Shown here piece after piece: positions 13,901-27,000 of a stretch of DNA of 64,000 nucleotides. Below the pieces are notes generated by a model, which was not told the DNA's origin, made no database searches, and saw only the letters and a program-made list of their open reading frames with translations. The translations under genes were made by a program, and so were the position numbers. This stretch comes from Numida meleagris (taxonomy: Eukaryota; Chordata; Aves; Galliformes; Numididae): NCBI RefSeq assembly GCF_002078875.1, contig NC_034424.1, positions 6,817,299-6,881,298 of the forward strand, read 5' to 3'. Numbering within the stretch: the first letter of the stretch is position 1; every line of letters starts with the position of its first letter.

Positions 13901-15405
13901 CAGAATGTTGAAGCATGGTGATATGGAGGACCAAGGAAAAATGTGAGGGGATTTACAGGATTTGGGCCAACTATGTCAGGTCCCAGCAGAGCGAGCTCGT
14001 TGTGCACCGCATCTGTGCAATTTCCAGACATAAAGCCAGAGCAAAACAAGGAGGAGAGAGCACTGTGGAATCTGTACAGAAAAACCATGCCCAGCGATGA
14101 TGCTCATGACATCACTGTTGGAGATGACATAAATCAATGGAGATTTAAAACCACCGATGGTGCCTATCTCCAGCACTTCCTGGTGCCATCCTTCAGGGCA
14201 GGGCTGGGGGCTGTGGGGTGACGCTGGCACAGCAATGGGACAGGGAGCTGAGCAGCCCTCGCTGCTCCCTGGGTGGTTCAGAGCATGCACAGCCCCAAAC
14301 CCCTCACTGCTCCTCTAAGCCTTGAGGTCACAGAAAGCAGCTGTTTTTCCATCTGGCACTCTGCAGCAATGCTGTCCTTCTCCAGTCATCTGGGGAGGGG
14401 CTCTCTGCCTCCCTTCACCTTTCCCAGAGTATCCTGATGTGGTGCAAGCTCTAAGCTCTGGCCTGATTTGCTTGACACGCTACAAGGATTTCATCCTAAA
14501 CTACAAACTCAACGTTTCTCTTCCTGCTGATGACTCACCTTTACCTCTTATCTCCAGACCCCCCTCCTCCTGCTCGCTGCAGCCCAGCCTGGCCATGATG
14601 GTTCTGCCTGAGCGCGCAGCCAAAGCTGAGCCCCCCGCACACCCAGCCCCTACCCAGTCCAGCACATCACATAGGAACTGGATCCTGCCCTGCAGGTTCA
14701 GCCCTAGGAGCAATGTAAACCCAGCAGGTTGCCCCTTGCAGGAAGCATCCCCGAGAAAGCTGCCCCCATATGTGTGTAATGCTGGAGATTTTCTCCTGGC
14801 TGTGGTCACCTTGAGCCCCCATGGCTGCGCCAGCCCTTCCCTGGCTCTGCCTGCAGTGCCTCATCTGTGCTGCCATGTCCCTCCTGCTCAGCAGCAGCTG
14901 TGCGTAAACAACGGTGCTGGCACATTGCGAAGGCTCCCCGCTAAGGAGCCTTTCTGAGCATGGTAGATCGGAAGGACCCGTGGCTTTGAGCTGTCTCCAT
15001 TGACTCAGTGGGTAATGCATTTCGGGGCGGAAGCTCCCTCATTGTGGTGCTTCTGTGCAATATGGTGCACCACAGACATCTGCTCCGTTCCCAGGATGCG
15101 TAGGTGCGCCTGCAATACAAATAATTAGTAATGCCTCATGGGAAAACATCCTGCTTCGGGTTAAAAACGCTTCCAATGTTAAAGATCATTTCATTTTTAT
15201 GAGCGTGTAGAAACACAGAGTCCCCGGGAACCCGAAAGCCTCGGTCTCACCGCACGCAACTCTCTTGCAGGGTGAGTGGGAGAAGCAGCCGCTTCCCAGC
15301 ATCACCAGGACGCTGCGGGAGCCCCAGCCTCACTGCCCATCTGCCCCAGGGCCTCGTCCTGCTGTCCCCGTGCCTCTCAACCTGAATGACATGAGGAGGG
15401 ACTGA
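4597..15405 (+). CDS. DBH: Dopamine beta-hydroxylase, 12 exons, complete
   Basis: Copper- and ascorbate-dependent monooxygenase that turns dopamine into noradrenaline inside catecholamine vesicles. Exons: 4597-4938, 6676-6822, 7639-7896, 8712-8888, 9313-9415, 10438-10604, 11292-11435, 11513-11551, 11973-12032, 12582-12709, 13155-13314 and 15271-15405. All introns are GT-AG, all phases join, and the product is 619 aa (human 617, from memory). Residues 22-38 form a signal-anchor helix, followed by a DOMON domain (about 55-175) and two copper monooxygenase domains. The CuH ligands are visible as HH at 263-264 and H334 (in HYHNP). The CuM ligands are H413 and H415 (LHTH) and M488 (EEMC). Each is one residue later than the human numbering I recall. 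The gene converges with SARDH. The start is uncertain because an in-frame ATG at 4558 would add 13 residues. The paralogue MOXD1 is excluded by the near-identical DBH-specific stretches. Confidence 0.97.
4939..6675 (+). other. DBH intron 1
   Basis: This 1.7-kb GT-AG intron holds no further exon and no interspersed repeat that I recognise. A short array of a variable GAGGGGTGATCCAAA-like unit occurs at about 6515-6580. Confidence 0.6.
7308..7487 (-). repeat. CR1 LINE 3' fragment
   Basis: The piece begins with a reverse-complement CR1 3' end (CATAGATCAGAGAACGGCTT), then GGGTTGGAAGAGACCTTAAA and the typical GGGGCATCCACAAC box. It lies in DBH intron 2. Confidence 0.85.
8712..9415 (+). CDS. DBH: DBH exons 4-5: CuH site
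   Basis: Exon 4 (8712-8888) carries ALVHHMEIFQ with the paired copper-binding histidines, then RLNYCRHVLAAWAMGAQ. Exon 5 (9313-9415) carries AFYYPEEAGLAFGG and the third ligand in LEIHYHNP. The 424-bp intron between them shows no repeat I recognise. The exon 5 to exon 6 junction splits a glycine codon (phase 1). Confidence 0.93.
10127..10270 (-). repeat. Old CR1 LINE fragment
   Basis: CATAGAATCATTAAGGTTGA followed by TCAACTGCCAACCCATC and CCATGTCCATAAGTGCC marks a diverged CR1 3' end in reverse orientation. It lies in DBH intron 5. Confidence 0.8.
10867..10932 (-). repeat. Short CR1 LINE fragment
   Basis: AATCAAAGAACGGCTGTGTT then GGAAGGGACCTTAAAGAACA is the terminal part of a reverse-oriented CR1. 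It lies in DBH intron 6. Confidence 0.75.
11292..12709 (+). CDS. DBH: DBH exons 7-10: CuM site
   Basis: Exon 7 (11292-11435) carries FASQLHTHLAGRKVV with two CuM histidines. Exon 8 (11513-11551) has only 39 nt (EIRMLKEVVSVFP). Exon 9 (11973-12032) encodes GDELFTTCTYNTEDRSNVTV. Exon 10 (12582-12709) begins GGFGIREEMCVNYVHYYP and supplies the CuM methionine. All boundaries are canonical and the frame is continuous. Confidence 0.93.
13315..15270 (+). other. DBH intron 11
   Basis: This is the longest DBH intron at 1.96 kb. No coding exon is visible. At 13800-14170 it has a patch of lower GC with an octamer-like ATTTGCAT (13862-13869) and a TGACATCA half-CRE-like motif near 14106, which might be regulatory. 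I have no further support for that. Confidence 0.5.
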
Positions 15406-16000
15406 GCTGCACCCAGTCCCTCCCAGTGTGCCGGCACCGCGATGGGATGTGGCATGGACAGCCATAGGGAACTCCATCCCATCGCTCCCCGCATCCCTGC
15501 CCCAGCTCCTGCCTCCAGAGGGGGTTAGGGCTCATCCCTCCCGGTTCAGAACGTACTCTGGAGATGGAAAGCGCTATATTTAGTGTGTTATTAGCAATCC
15601 TGGCTCTGAGTAATGCTGCTTTCCGCCCCCAGAACCATAGCACGGAGGTTCGCTTTGTGCCGAACCCAGCGTGGCCCCGGGGAAGGGAGGAAAGAAAACA
15701 TTTTTCCATGGGGAAACTGAGGCACGGAGCGCAGATGTGGGAGCAGCGTGGGAGCCTTCCTGTAGCACCCCCCCCCCGGACTCCTTCCCTCGCTCCCCCC
15801 CGCGCTGGGGATTATTCGCCTTGACGCGACCAGATGCCAATGGACGGGAACAAATGATACTTCAGTGATGGGACTGAGAAAGGGGGAGAGACGGGGGGAG
15901 GGAAACCGGGAGGGGGGAAGATACAAACTTTTTGGAAGAAAGAATGACTCCATTAAATATCTAAATGGGAAATAAAAAAAATAATTGCTTTTTGCTTGGA
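15406..16000 (+). other. DBH: DBH 3' UTR, probable
   Basis: The stop TGA is at 15403-15405. The first AATAAA on the + strand that I see after it is at 15971-15976, in an A-rich stretch, which suggests a 3' UTR of roughly 0.6 kb. A second AATAAA occurs near 16449. The true cleavage site cannot be read from sequence alone. Confidence 0.45.
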
Positions 16001-17901
16001 CCAGGGGAAGGACCCAGGGTGTCCATCCCACCTGGGGGCCTCCATCCCACCCACAGGCTCCATGTGCACAGCGCAGACTCTGCCCCCCTTGGTCTGGGGC
16101 ACGCTCGCCATACACACAACAGCAGCCTTCCAAGATGAAAACTGGGCTTTTGTGGGGAAGATAATGCTGCATTATCTCAGCACACACACGGCTAATCCCG
16201 GCATCCCCAAGTAGCCAACGTGAACACGCTCACATTTATTAGGACAAATGGACAGGAGTGTGGCCCATCAGGGACTGACATCACTTCCTATTCACAGAGA
16301 AATCCACCCGGATTTTGTTTGTTAATGTTTACAGCAAAACCAAAGCACTCTGGAGCTCAGGCTCTTGCCCATGGCGCTTGTTGCATGAGGCGAAGGGATT
16401 GGAATTGGCTCCAAAGAGAATACAAAGCAAGCAGAGCTTGTCAGAGGGAATAAAACGACAAGAGTGGAGTGTGATTATTCCTTCAGGCAGGTAAAAGCTT
16501 CAGCGGAAATTAGGTCCTTGTTGTGCTGCGAAGGATGGAGCGGAGTCCCTCGTTGCCTGTGCTCATTTGTAATTAAAACAGCTCAGTGATGGGGTGAGCA
16601 AAGGGATCGTGGACCTGTCACCTCCTGCTCCCTCTGATGGGGGGGAAGAGGGGGGTGGTTGCTGTAGGTCTCCTGTGTGGGGCAGAGGTGCTGGTGGCTA
16701 CAGGGCAGGCTGGGAGCTGGGGCTGGCAGCTCAGCACCTGCACGGATCCCTCCCTCCCACCCTTTGAGAGGGTGCCAGCAGCACATAGGACCACAGGGCA
16801 GCCCTGCTGCCAGCACCCTGAACAGCGAGCTGAGCGCACAGTACCCAGCGGGCACACACTGCATGGGCCAACACACGTCAAGCTCCTCCAGATCCAGAGG
16901 ATGTACCCATAGACACACACATACATGCAGCAAGTGAGCCATTTCCAAGCTGCAGTTGCCTTTGGGCTTTTCCATTCTTCTCCAGGGACAGAAGATGGAA
17001 ATCTCTCCCCAGCTCAGTATTAAGGGGCTGTGTGGCACCGCCGTGTTTTCCTCATTTCAAAAGCAGAGCGCAAGCCAGAGGCACTCCCTGGGGCACCCAT
17101 TGCTCTCTGGATGCGCAGCTCAAAACTTGCCTTTGCTCTTGCGCTGCTGCAAATGGAAAAGGTCAGTGACCGGGAGTGGGGAAGATCAGCCCTCCCCATC
17201 TCCTGCACAGAGACAGCCCTTCAGCAAAACAAACAAAATGTAAGCGAGCACAGAATGGTTGGGTGCTCTGGGCTCGATTTCTAAAGGGATTTAGGTGACA
17301 ATTACCAATGAAGCCAATAGAAGCTCACGTTTAAAACCCTATTGGATAAAACCAATTATGTCATGGTTCAGAAGAATCCGGCAGCGGGGTGAGCATCCCC
17401 TGCCCTTGCTCCTTCCCAAGGGAGGTGCGGGGCCGCAGCTATCAAGGGGTCACCCATGTACCCATGTCCCCCAGCCATCAGGCCCCCAGGGCACAGCCCC
17501 AACCTGGTGACACCCATCAGAGCAGGAACAGAGCCTGGAGGGATGGCGAGTCTGCAGGTGATGGCTGTATTAATGGAAGACAGTTCATTTAAAAAATTCA
17601 TTTCCAGGCAGCGTGAAACCACGTTTTGGGGGAAAAGAGTTTCCAGCAAAGTCAAAAATTGAAACCATTTCATTTGCAGTCAAGCAAAACACTGTTTTCA
17701 GGTCGATTAACCCATGGGAAAGAATTATTGCTGTAGTGGTATTGCTTCATTTAGGAAACCCAGGAAGAAAATTGTTGGACTTTTTAGAATCTCTTCCTCT
17801 TCTTCCCTTCTAATCTGACTCAGATTTACTCAATGAGTTCACTGCAGACTGCCAGGCAGGGAATGGGGCCAGCAGCATTCCCCTCTCCCCGCTGCAGGCT
17901 C
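16000..17901. other. Convergent intergenic region and SARDH 3' UTR
   Basis: This is the tail-to-tail interval between DBH and SARDH. The first - strand AATAAA I find after the SARDH stop is at 16240-16235, which would give a 3' UTR of about 1.65 kb. No coding exon or interspersed repeat is recognised. Because the candidate DBH and SARDH ends are only about 250 bp apart, the 3' ends could meet or overlap. Confidence 0.4.
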
Positions 17902-18027
17902 TCAGTAGATGCCCTTCACTCGCTTGTTGTCTGGGTCGAACGGGGACTTGGTGTGTGCCTGGGCAGGGAAGCGCACTCCCATCCTCTCCAGCTCATAGCT
18001 GCCACTCCTCACGAAATCCAGTGAGAC
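17902..18027 (-). CDS. SARDH: SARDH terminal coding exon
   Basis: The exon encodes the last 41 residues, [20 protein letters not shown] to DNKRVKGIY, then TGA at 17904-17902. The acceptor is CTTGCAG. The ending matches the conserved C-terminus of vertebrate SARDH. Confidence 0.95.
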   Translation of the reverse strand, partial: VSLDFVRSGSYELERMGVRFPAQAHTKSPFDPDNKRVKGIY

Positions 18028-21000
18028 CTGCAAGGCAGAGAGCCCCCCGTTAGGCGCAGCCATGCATTGGAGGCAGCACCCCCTTGCCACCCCCTGGCCC
18101 CATCTTTGCATCCTCTCCCTGCTCGGGGGATGATCCCATGCTGCCCTACAGTTGTGATTTCTGCAGAAAACCCAGCTTTGCCATCCCAGGAGGATGCGCG
18201 GAGAGGAGGAAAGTAGATTTTTAAAAGCAGCTAAGGAATAAAATAAAATAAAATAAAAAGAAACCAGCGTTTCATTTTTTTTTTGCAGGGCATTTTTTTC
18301 TTCCCTTACGGATTTTTTTCATTCAACAGCATCCAAATCAGGTGGGCTCACAAATAGGCTGTGGGTGGGCGGCAGGGCGATGGCACACCCAATGGAGTCG
18401 GTCCCCACTGTCCCCAGCCAGGCACTGCCTGCAGGAGGGGACCACGCTGGCAGCAGGATGTCCCTGCAGGAGGTGTCTCCAAGACCAGCACCCAAGAAGC
18501 CTCAATGCAGGGAAAGGTCCCTCCCCACATTGCAACCCCCCCCCGTCATGGTGTAAATCAAGCGGGAGTTAGCGCAGGGAGCAGAGAGATTAAAGCTGTG
18601 CATTAACATCTGCTTAATGAGCGCTGCGTTCTGCAGGCGGCTGCACAATGAGCTGGCAGGGCTGGGGACCCGCAAACAGCCCCCGCATGCGCCACTGCTC
18701 TCTGTGGCGTCTGCAGCTCTCAGCCCCACTGCTGGCCCTATTGCCAGCCCTATAACCACAGAGATTTCTCTGCAGCAAGGGAAGAGAGGGGAGAGCTGTG
18801 ATTGATGCGCCTGGCGGGGTGCACTCAGCGCTGCTGTGCCGCATCAGTGCCTCGCCGCAGGCAGGAGGGGACTGTCCCCATGCCACCTCCATCCCATCAC
18901 CTCCGTCACACTGCCTGGGGCAGGCAGGGGTGGCCAGGAGAGTGAGAGATGACGGGGAGGAGAGAAACCCAGATATAGGGGGAAATAGTCACCACAGGGG
19001 TCCCAGAAAAATGCCACCTACTGGAGAACCCACTGCAGCATCCCAGAGCCTGCAGCCACCTCCTGGGTATGGGACAGGGGCAGTCTGACACCCCTTAAAT
19101 GCTCACTGAAATGCTCCTGCACAGCTCCCAAAAGGAAATGAGCAGCCCTGAGCCCAGCATCCCCCCAGTCAGCACACGTCCCCATCCCTCTCCCTGTTCC
19201 AAATGGCACAAAGCTGCCCTGGGGAGAAGCCTGCTCTGTGCCCCAAACCAGAGAGATGTTGCCGGAAGGGGCTGCAGAGATAGCTCAAACCCTGAACTGC
19301 CTGGCTCAGGAGCGTTACACTAACACAGGATTAAACATCAAGGCAAGCCAGAGGATTAAAGCACAAGCATATGTGCTGTAAGAGGGACAGTCCTACAAAG
19401 ACATCACCCCCAAACCCTCTGTCCCCATATAGACTTGCTGCTCTCTGTCTGTAACACACTGCTTAACGAGGGCACCTGATTTACCAGCCAGGAGTCTCCC
19501 AGGGTTAATTAGGAACCTGCTGTGCTCCTATTGGGCAGTCGCTCCCATAATGTCAGTTAATTTACCACTGCAATTAAATACTTGGTTGCAATTAACATCT
19601 GAGAAAGTGCTGGGGGTGGAGAGCGGTGGCGGGGCCACGCCGAGTGGCAGCCTGGACATCACCAGCAAGGACAGTGCAGCAGCTGAGCTGCAGCATCGCT
19701 CCCCGCCGCGTCCTCTGCCACCGCCACCGTGCACGGGGGAGGGACACGAAGGTGCAATGTCTCGCGCCCCAGCTGCCAGCAACATGCTTGTGCATATGGC
19801 TTCCAACACGGGCGCTGTGCATCCCTGCCAGCCCCGGGGCACAGTGAGGGATGAGGCTGTGCCATACTCACAGGTCCCCCCGCAGGGTCGCGGATGTAAC
19901 CGTAGGCGATGGTTTTGTCGATGGCGAAGCCAAAGTCTGCCCGGCGGATGTGGCCCACCACCTCGCCATCCCTCCAGATGGCCTCGAGGCCGAACATTGG
20001 CACCTTCCTGCAGGGTCAAGGCAGGAAAGAACCAGGTTGGAATGGCACAAACCAGAGGAAGGGGATGGAGGAGGCAGTCCCATGTGCTGGGGCTCCCCCC
20101 GGCATGGAGGCTGCAGCCCCACAGCCCCCCCGTTTCTCAGCCAAATCCTCTCCAGCCTGATTTCCAAGGCCTCCTGCTGCTCTGGGTGAAACACGATCAA
20201 CCCACTCCCTGTCACACCGTTTCCAGCTCCCATTAAGTATCTAGCGGGGAATGTGTGGTGGGACTTAAATTAGAGCCAGAATTAGAGCACAGAAAGCAGC
20301 TGAGCAGGTGGGAGCTGAGCCCCGTGTGCATGCATAGGGCTGGATGGGAGCACTGTGAGCCTCATCACGCTGGCATTCAGTGCTGGGGGGCATGGAAATA
20401 CCCCAGGACACTGCACTCACTCATCCGTGGTGAAGCAGACGAGGCGACGGAAGATGCCGGCGGCTTTTTGGGCTTCCACAGCCTCCCGTCCCAGGAAGGG
20501 AATGCTGGACTTGAGCTTGCAGGTGAAGGCCAAGCCTGCTTCCAGCGGCGTATCATCAGGGCGGAGGTCTGCATGCCAATGCCTGTACCCTGCAGAGAAC
20601 AAGTGGGGGTCTCCCTGCCTGGGTGAGCAGGGTATCCTGGAGAGCAGGATAGCAGCCTGCTGGGCATCCCTCGCTTCACTTGGCCTTGGACAAAGCACTC
20701 TCAAGAGGAGCCCACAGACAGGAAAGTTGCTCCGGTGCCCTCCATTCTCACTAACCCACCCCCACGCCGGGAAAAACGCATTTGCCCATTAGGTCAGAGG
20801 CAAAGCAACAAGAGCTGCCGTAAGGAGAGCCTCAAACCTTTCTCGATGCTGAGGCTGTCGATGGCTCTGTAGCCGGCGTTGGTGATGCCGTGCCGCGCGC
20901 CCGCCTCCATCACTGCCCGGTACACCCTGACGCAGTCTGCCCGGGGCACGTGCAGCTCCCAGCCCAGCTCTCCGACAAATGACAGCCTCATGGCACGCAC

Positions 21001-24000
21001 CTGCAAAGCACAAAAGCCCCAAATCCATGAGGGCAGAGCAAGGATGTGCAGCATGGCAGCAACCATCGGTCAGCAGCAATGCTCCCGCACCAGCCGGGCT
21101 TTTGTCTCCCTCTGCTGATCCAGTACACCCAGGGAAAGCCTATGGGCACTGCATCCCGTGTCCCTGAGATCTGCTGTGTGGCTGTTGGGGCAGAGAAGCC
21201 GGACCCCAATGGGACCGTCCCGCTGTGAGTTCTCTGTGTAGCACTCTGGGGATGCATCCCACCCCAAGCAGCCGCCTGCTGGCACCCAGGGCTGAGCCCA
21301 GCGTCCCCACCCACACACTGCTCACCCCACAAGGATGCTCAGGATCCTGCAGCACAGGCAGTGCCTCGTAGCATCACTCCCAGCAGCACAATTAGCCCAA
21401 CACTGAACGCACTGAGCCCCAACAAGGATGCTACCGTGGGAAAGGATGCTCTAGTGGTTGGCAACCCTGCACTCAGCAGAGGGGTCGAAACTCGATGATC
21501 TTTGAGGTCCTTTTCAACCCAGGCCATTCTACGATTCTATGAAACCAGGCATCCTGACAATAAGGCCGAGCCATTTGTTGCAGGCAACCTGTACGCTTGG
21601 AAAATTTGGGGCACCGGGAGTTAGGTTTGCATTGGGAAGGGATGGGGGCTGCACACACGTGTATAACACACAGAGAAGGCCCAGGAGGAGCCGAGGTTTC
21701 TGTTCAGCTTCAAACGGAGCTATGAAGTAGCATCAACTCCTGAGTCTTTGAGCAATGATTCAAAAGCATTTTAAGTATTCTGGAAAATGCAAACCCGAAC
21801 TTTACCCCACATCCAGCAGCGAAATTCAAACGGGGCCCTTTCGCTGCTGTTTAATACAATGAGAGACACTATATATATATATATACATTCACAAACCAAT
21901 CGGTAATTTCCCGAGTCATTAACTCTGCAGGAACTCTCCTTTCTCTGTGGCTGATTTTGTTCAACCTCTGCATTAATGCACAAAAACCTCAGTGCTCCCA
22001 CTTAGAGGAGCCGGGCTGCGTTCAGCCCCTCTGAACTCACCCTGAGAGGGCAGGAAAGCTGTTCTTTCTTTAAATCAGGGCACTTACACTCAAAAGAAGC
22101 TAAACCATTTCTGCAAGCAGTTTCTCCCCTGTAGGACAGGATTATTATTATTATTACTATTTTTTTATTTTTTTTCAAACTTGAAGCGAAATGCAAATAA
22201 ACCGATGACACTCTCGGAGATGGGAACATTGCTGCACCTTTCACAGGGATAAGTGGATTATTAGGAGATGCTGTGAGGCTGTCACAGCTCTTACAAGGGA
22301 GGATTGTAGCACGTCAGCACTGATGGTGACTCATGGTGCGCTGTAACCAGGGCTGGCCTTGGGGTCCCCTGTGCCACCATCCCCTCCCTGGGAGGCACAG
22401 TGGGTTTTGGCATCTGCACGGTGACAGTTTGGAGGATCCATCTGCGTTAGGCAAATCTGTGCCTTAGTTAAAGTGCCCTAAGCCCTGGCGAGGCTCTTCC
22501 TCGCCATCCAAATAGCCGTCATTTGATTTAGCAGCAAGCCCTTCAGCAGCCAGCTGTATTCGAATTAAAGCCACTTTAATTCCCAGTGAAAAGTGTCCGT
22601 GTGTGGCTTAACCCAGTTTCACTCCCGTCCCGCTCCCTGCTCCAATGGCAGCTGGCACGAGATTTATGGCTGCACCCCCAGGCCCTCAGGACCACAGTGT
22701 CATTGTCCCCACGCACGTCCCTGGGGTGGCACCAGGCCCCATCCCACCAGTGCCACCAACACCCAACCCCAGTGGGGCGTTCTCATAGAGGAGCATGGAA
22801 ATATTTTCTGTGGGGTAATTGTGAATGGGAAACCAAGGCAACCCTGGAGAAGGGTTTTCCCTGATACCAACACTGGCCACCAGTGCAGTTTTTCCAGAAT
22901 GTTTTGATGCTTGGTGGTCACAAACTCTCCTGTTTAGGGTGTTTCAGGCTACATCAGCAGCTGCACACAACATGGCAGAACCACCAAGCAACCATCACTT
23001 TCCCTGGGGATGACTTCAGGCAAAGCCCGTCCCTAAGAGCGGGGGCTCTTTTGGGGGGCATAAACCAGAGGAGGAGGAGGAGGAGGAGGGGGAGGAGGAG
23101 GAGGAGGGGAAGGAGGAGGAGGAGGAAGAGTCCCTGTTATTATTTTCTTGAGCCAAACTTAACTTTCAGGAAGAACTGTAGTGCACCGCATTATTTCCTA
23201 CAACACTGTCAATAAACAGATTTTCTCCGACGTTGTCAATACACAAATGGAACTATTGTTTTCCATTACAGTCACTGCTATGCCAATGGATGCTAGTTAG
23301 AGACCCACGTAACCGATATCACTGTGCTACTTGAGATGATTTCTGCCTAAAACTCAGAGGGTATTCTTAACCACCATTTCCAGTTACAAGGGCTTAGCCG
23401 GAATTGACTGAGTTTGTCATCAAGCAGGAAAGCAAGAAAATGAGATTCTGTTTCCCAGCCGTGCTGTTTTCTTGCTGAATGGTGGTCCTGGGAAAAACAA
23501 GTATCTGAAAACACATCAGCTCCCCACGGGTGGGCAGTGGGGCTGGATTCCCCCCATTACCCCAAAGGCTCAGCCCCTGGCACGTGGCCATCCCCACGTC
23601 CCGTTGCATAACCACAGACACGAGCCCTGAAGTCTCAGCAAATGCAAAATGATCCGTGCTTGAACAGAAAGCTTAAGGTTGTCAGACTTCTTCTGTGATC
23701 AAATGCACTGACTCCTCAGGCTCGCCAGCCCTTACAGGGAGGATGTGACACATTTCATATTAAATTGTGCCTACTTTTTTTTTTTCTTTTTCAGGGAAAA
23801 GGAAGGGATCCGGAGTGTCAAATAAATCTCTCTATCACCAGTGCTCACCCCTCATCTTCCTGAGGGCCCTCTTTTCCCTCCAGCATCACCACACATCAGT
23901 CACCATACCCAGTTCCCACTGTGGTTTTTGGCCTTTTCCAAAAAAAAAAAAACCAAAAAACAAAACCTATCTGCTCACTGCAGAGGAAGCCATTTCCCCG

Positions 24001-27000
24001 GCAAAGATACTCAACAAACCCATAGGCAGTAGAAGACCTCCCTTGGGACCACACGTGCTGTCCTACCGTGCATCCAGCAGCTTTCACCAGCCTATGGGTG
24101 GAGAAGGGGAAGGCCTCGTTGCTGAGGTCGGTGTCGAGCAGTTCTTGGAGCACGGTGCGGCTGCGGGGGAACAGCAAAGCAGAGAGCTCACTGCCCTGCT
24201 CCTGGTGGGCATCACCAACAGCTGCTTTCTCATCGGGTTGGATATATTAGGAAAGATTTCTTCTCCAGAAGAGTGGTGAGGCACTGGCATGGGCTGCCCA
24301 GGGAGTGGTGAAGTCACCGTCCCTGGAGGTGTTCAACTGCGGAGATGTGGCACTTGGGGACATGGTCAGCGGGCACAGTGGGGTGGGGATCTTAAGCCAC
24401 GAATGGGGCTCAGGGAAAGAGGCTGCCCCCAGCCCACTCACCTCAGCGGGCCCTGCAGGCTCATCATGCCCAGCTCCTCCGAGCAGTCGATGAGTTCGCA
24501 CTGCAGCTTCATGTCCTGCAGCACCGTGGTGATGTGCGACCAGTTGTGCTGAGCCACGGCCCCGCCGATGGCCAGGTAGTAGCCATCACCTGGAAAATGA
24601 CAGCCCCCATCCCCAGCAGCACTTTAAGATCAATGGCATCAGGCTGGGGGTGATGCTCTGCTCAGTGTAAGTCTGGATGTGGGGCCATGAAAATCAGAGC
24701 ACTCTGAGCAACCCTACTGGGTGCTGCTCTGCTCTTATGCAAGGAGTTCCAAGGGCTGAAATGAAAAGTAGCACTCTGCAAGTGCTCTTGGTCTCCAGTG
24801 GGTCACAGCAGCCTCACGAATCACTGCATTTGCTTTCCTTCGCATGCAGCTTCCCCAGCTTGGTGCAGTTCAGAGACACTGCCCACACCAGCCCTGCTGA
24901 TGGAGCTTTTGCCAGTTGCCCAAGCCCTGGAGATACCTGGGAGAAAACACCATGGAAAGAAAAAAATCTCTGTCCCTTGAGGCCAACAGCAAAAGATCTC
25001 AGTGTTTTGTCCAACACAGAATCAGTGTCATGGCGTGGAGGAAGAAGGGAGCTGAGCATTGGAGCAGGGCTGGACGTGTGCACGTGGAAGATGGGAGCTG
25101 TGCACTCACAGCCTCCTGTGTGCTGGGAATCCAACCCCACTGCAGCCCTGCAATGTAACCTCACCGGGGCTCAGTGTAGGCAAGGAGCTATGCGTGCAAA
25201 TATGAGGAGGAATTTCATCTTGTTGATAATCCTGAGTGAAAAATTCCCAAGGATGGGGTTTGGGAGCTGATTATTGCACGATCAATCTTTCCTCTTCCTT
25301 TCCTGCCACTACAAAAGTACTCTCTGATATTCTGTCATAACGATAATAAGTGCAGCCACCTACTGTAATTGGAAAAATAGACTCGCTCCTATTCAGCTTC
25401 TCCATCACCCGTCAAACCCTGCTGCTCCGCCAACCACTCCCCATCACCCTGCTGCCCCTGAGCACCAGGGATAAGGGGGTGTGGGATGCCAGAGTGCTGC
25501 ACCACAGCAGCTGGCACAGTGCTGCCAATCTGGTGCCCTCCTCCCCTGCTGCTCCCTAATGCCATTCCTGCCCCCAGGGTTGGATGCTCTGCTTCCTTTC
25601 AATTCCCCTTTATGGCAGCTGATAAGGGCTTTGGGAGAGGTCAGAGCATCATCCTGGCCTGAAGAAACCCAATAACACTGACAAGCAGCACAAGCCCCCT
25701 GGCACAAAGGGAATAATTGGGTTACGGACAGTGAGAGGTGGAAGTGGAAAAAAACAGGTGGCTGCCATTAGGTAAATGCAATCAGCACTGCACCCGTGGC
25801 CATGCATGGTCCTGAGCATAGCGAGGACAGAGGGCCTGGTGCTGAGCCCATCACTGTGGCTTCCCATTCCCACCGCTGGGAGCATCCTAGGGATGCAGCT
25901 GTGTGCCTGGCTCGGGCTGGAGGCACAAACCCCATTGCCCCATGCCCAGGGTTTTACCTTGGAAGGCTGGGGCCAGCGGGGAGCTGGGGTCACCGGGGCT
26001 GATCCTGCTGACGGTCAGGTCGCTCTCCACCCCACCACGCTTGTTCAGCATGCAGGTGTACACGGTGCTGCCTGCGGGATGGACACATTGCCCACCTGCC
26101 CTTCCCAGCACGAGGAGCCCCAACATTTATCCCAATTCTTAAACAAACCAATTACTACCATTGCATCTGGGTGCACCGTGCCCTACCCAGAGGTGGGAGC
26201 AAGGCTTTTTCCCCTTAGGGTTGTACCATGCACGGGACAAAAGCTGGTTTGGGTCCCCGCTGTGTGCTCTGGTTCAGGATGCCACCCCCAGCCCCATGCT
26301 CAGGGAGAGGGCTTGGCAATACCTGGCGCCTTGCTCACGTCAGCACTGAACAGCCAGTTGGCTGCTTTGGTGGCTTCGGGGCCAACCAGGTAAAACTTCC
26401 CGAAATAAGACATGTCGAAGAGAGCCAGGGCATTTCTGCACGTCAGGCATTCATTCTTGATCTAAAATTAAAGCAAACACGTTGCTGAAGCCATTTATAT
26501 CATGAGAAACACCACCAGGATACGATGTCTTTAAAGTTCACTGTAGGGCTTCAAAGTATCCATGAAAAATCAGGTGTTAAGAGTAGCAAGTCAGTGTATG
26601 CCCAACCTCACACTTTATGTCAGTGACACAGTAAGAGCTATCAAAAATAAGGTTCATCTGATCAAACCAGGCATTCCTTCCCCCATTTCCATCGGGTCCC
26701 TCACTTTGCACTGCAGCTCAGGGACACAGAGCTGGCTGGGGAGCCAACGCAGATGGAACCGAGCTTCCCCAGGATGGCTCCATCTTTTTCCTTTGGGAAA
26801 GCAGCAGTAAAACTCCCATGGCCTCTGCTGAGCTTTCCAAGCACAGGCCACGCATTTCGCTTCATTTTTTGGGAATATTTCCCCCAGCTTTGAGTTTCCA
26901 TCCCCCTGAGCCTCCCCAGCTCTATCCAAAGGCGGAATGCTGCAGGGGCTCCGGGACCTCCACCACCCCCACCAGCTCCAGATGTGCCCCCACACCGCAC

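Larger units (their letters stand above)
21001..24066 (-). other. Largest SARDH intron
   Basis: This 3.07-kb intron contains a CR1 3' end (about 21440-21541), a (TA)n tract (21870-21886), an ATT-rich run (22139-22171) and a long (GGA)n tract (23067-23130). No coding exon is visible. Confidence 0.7.
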
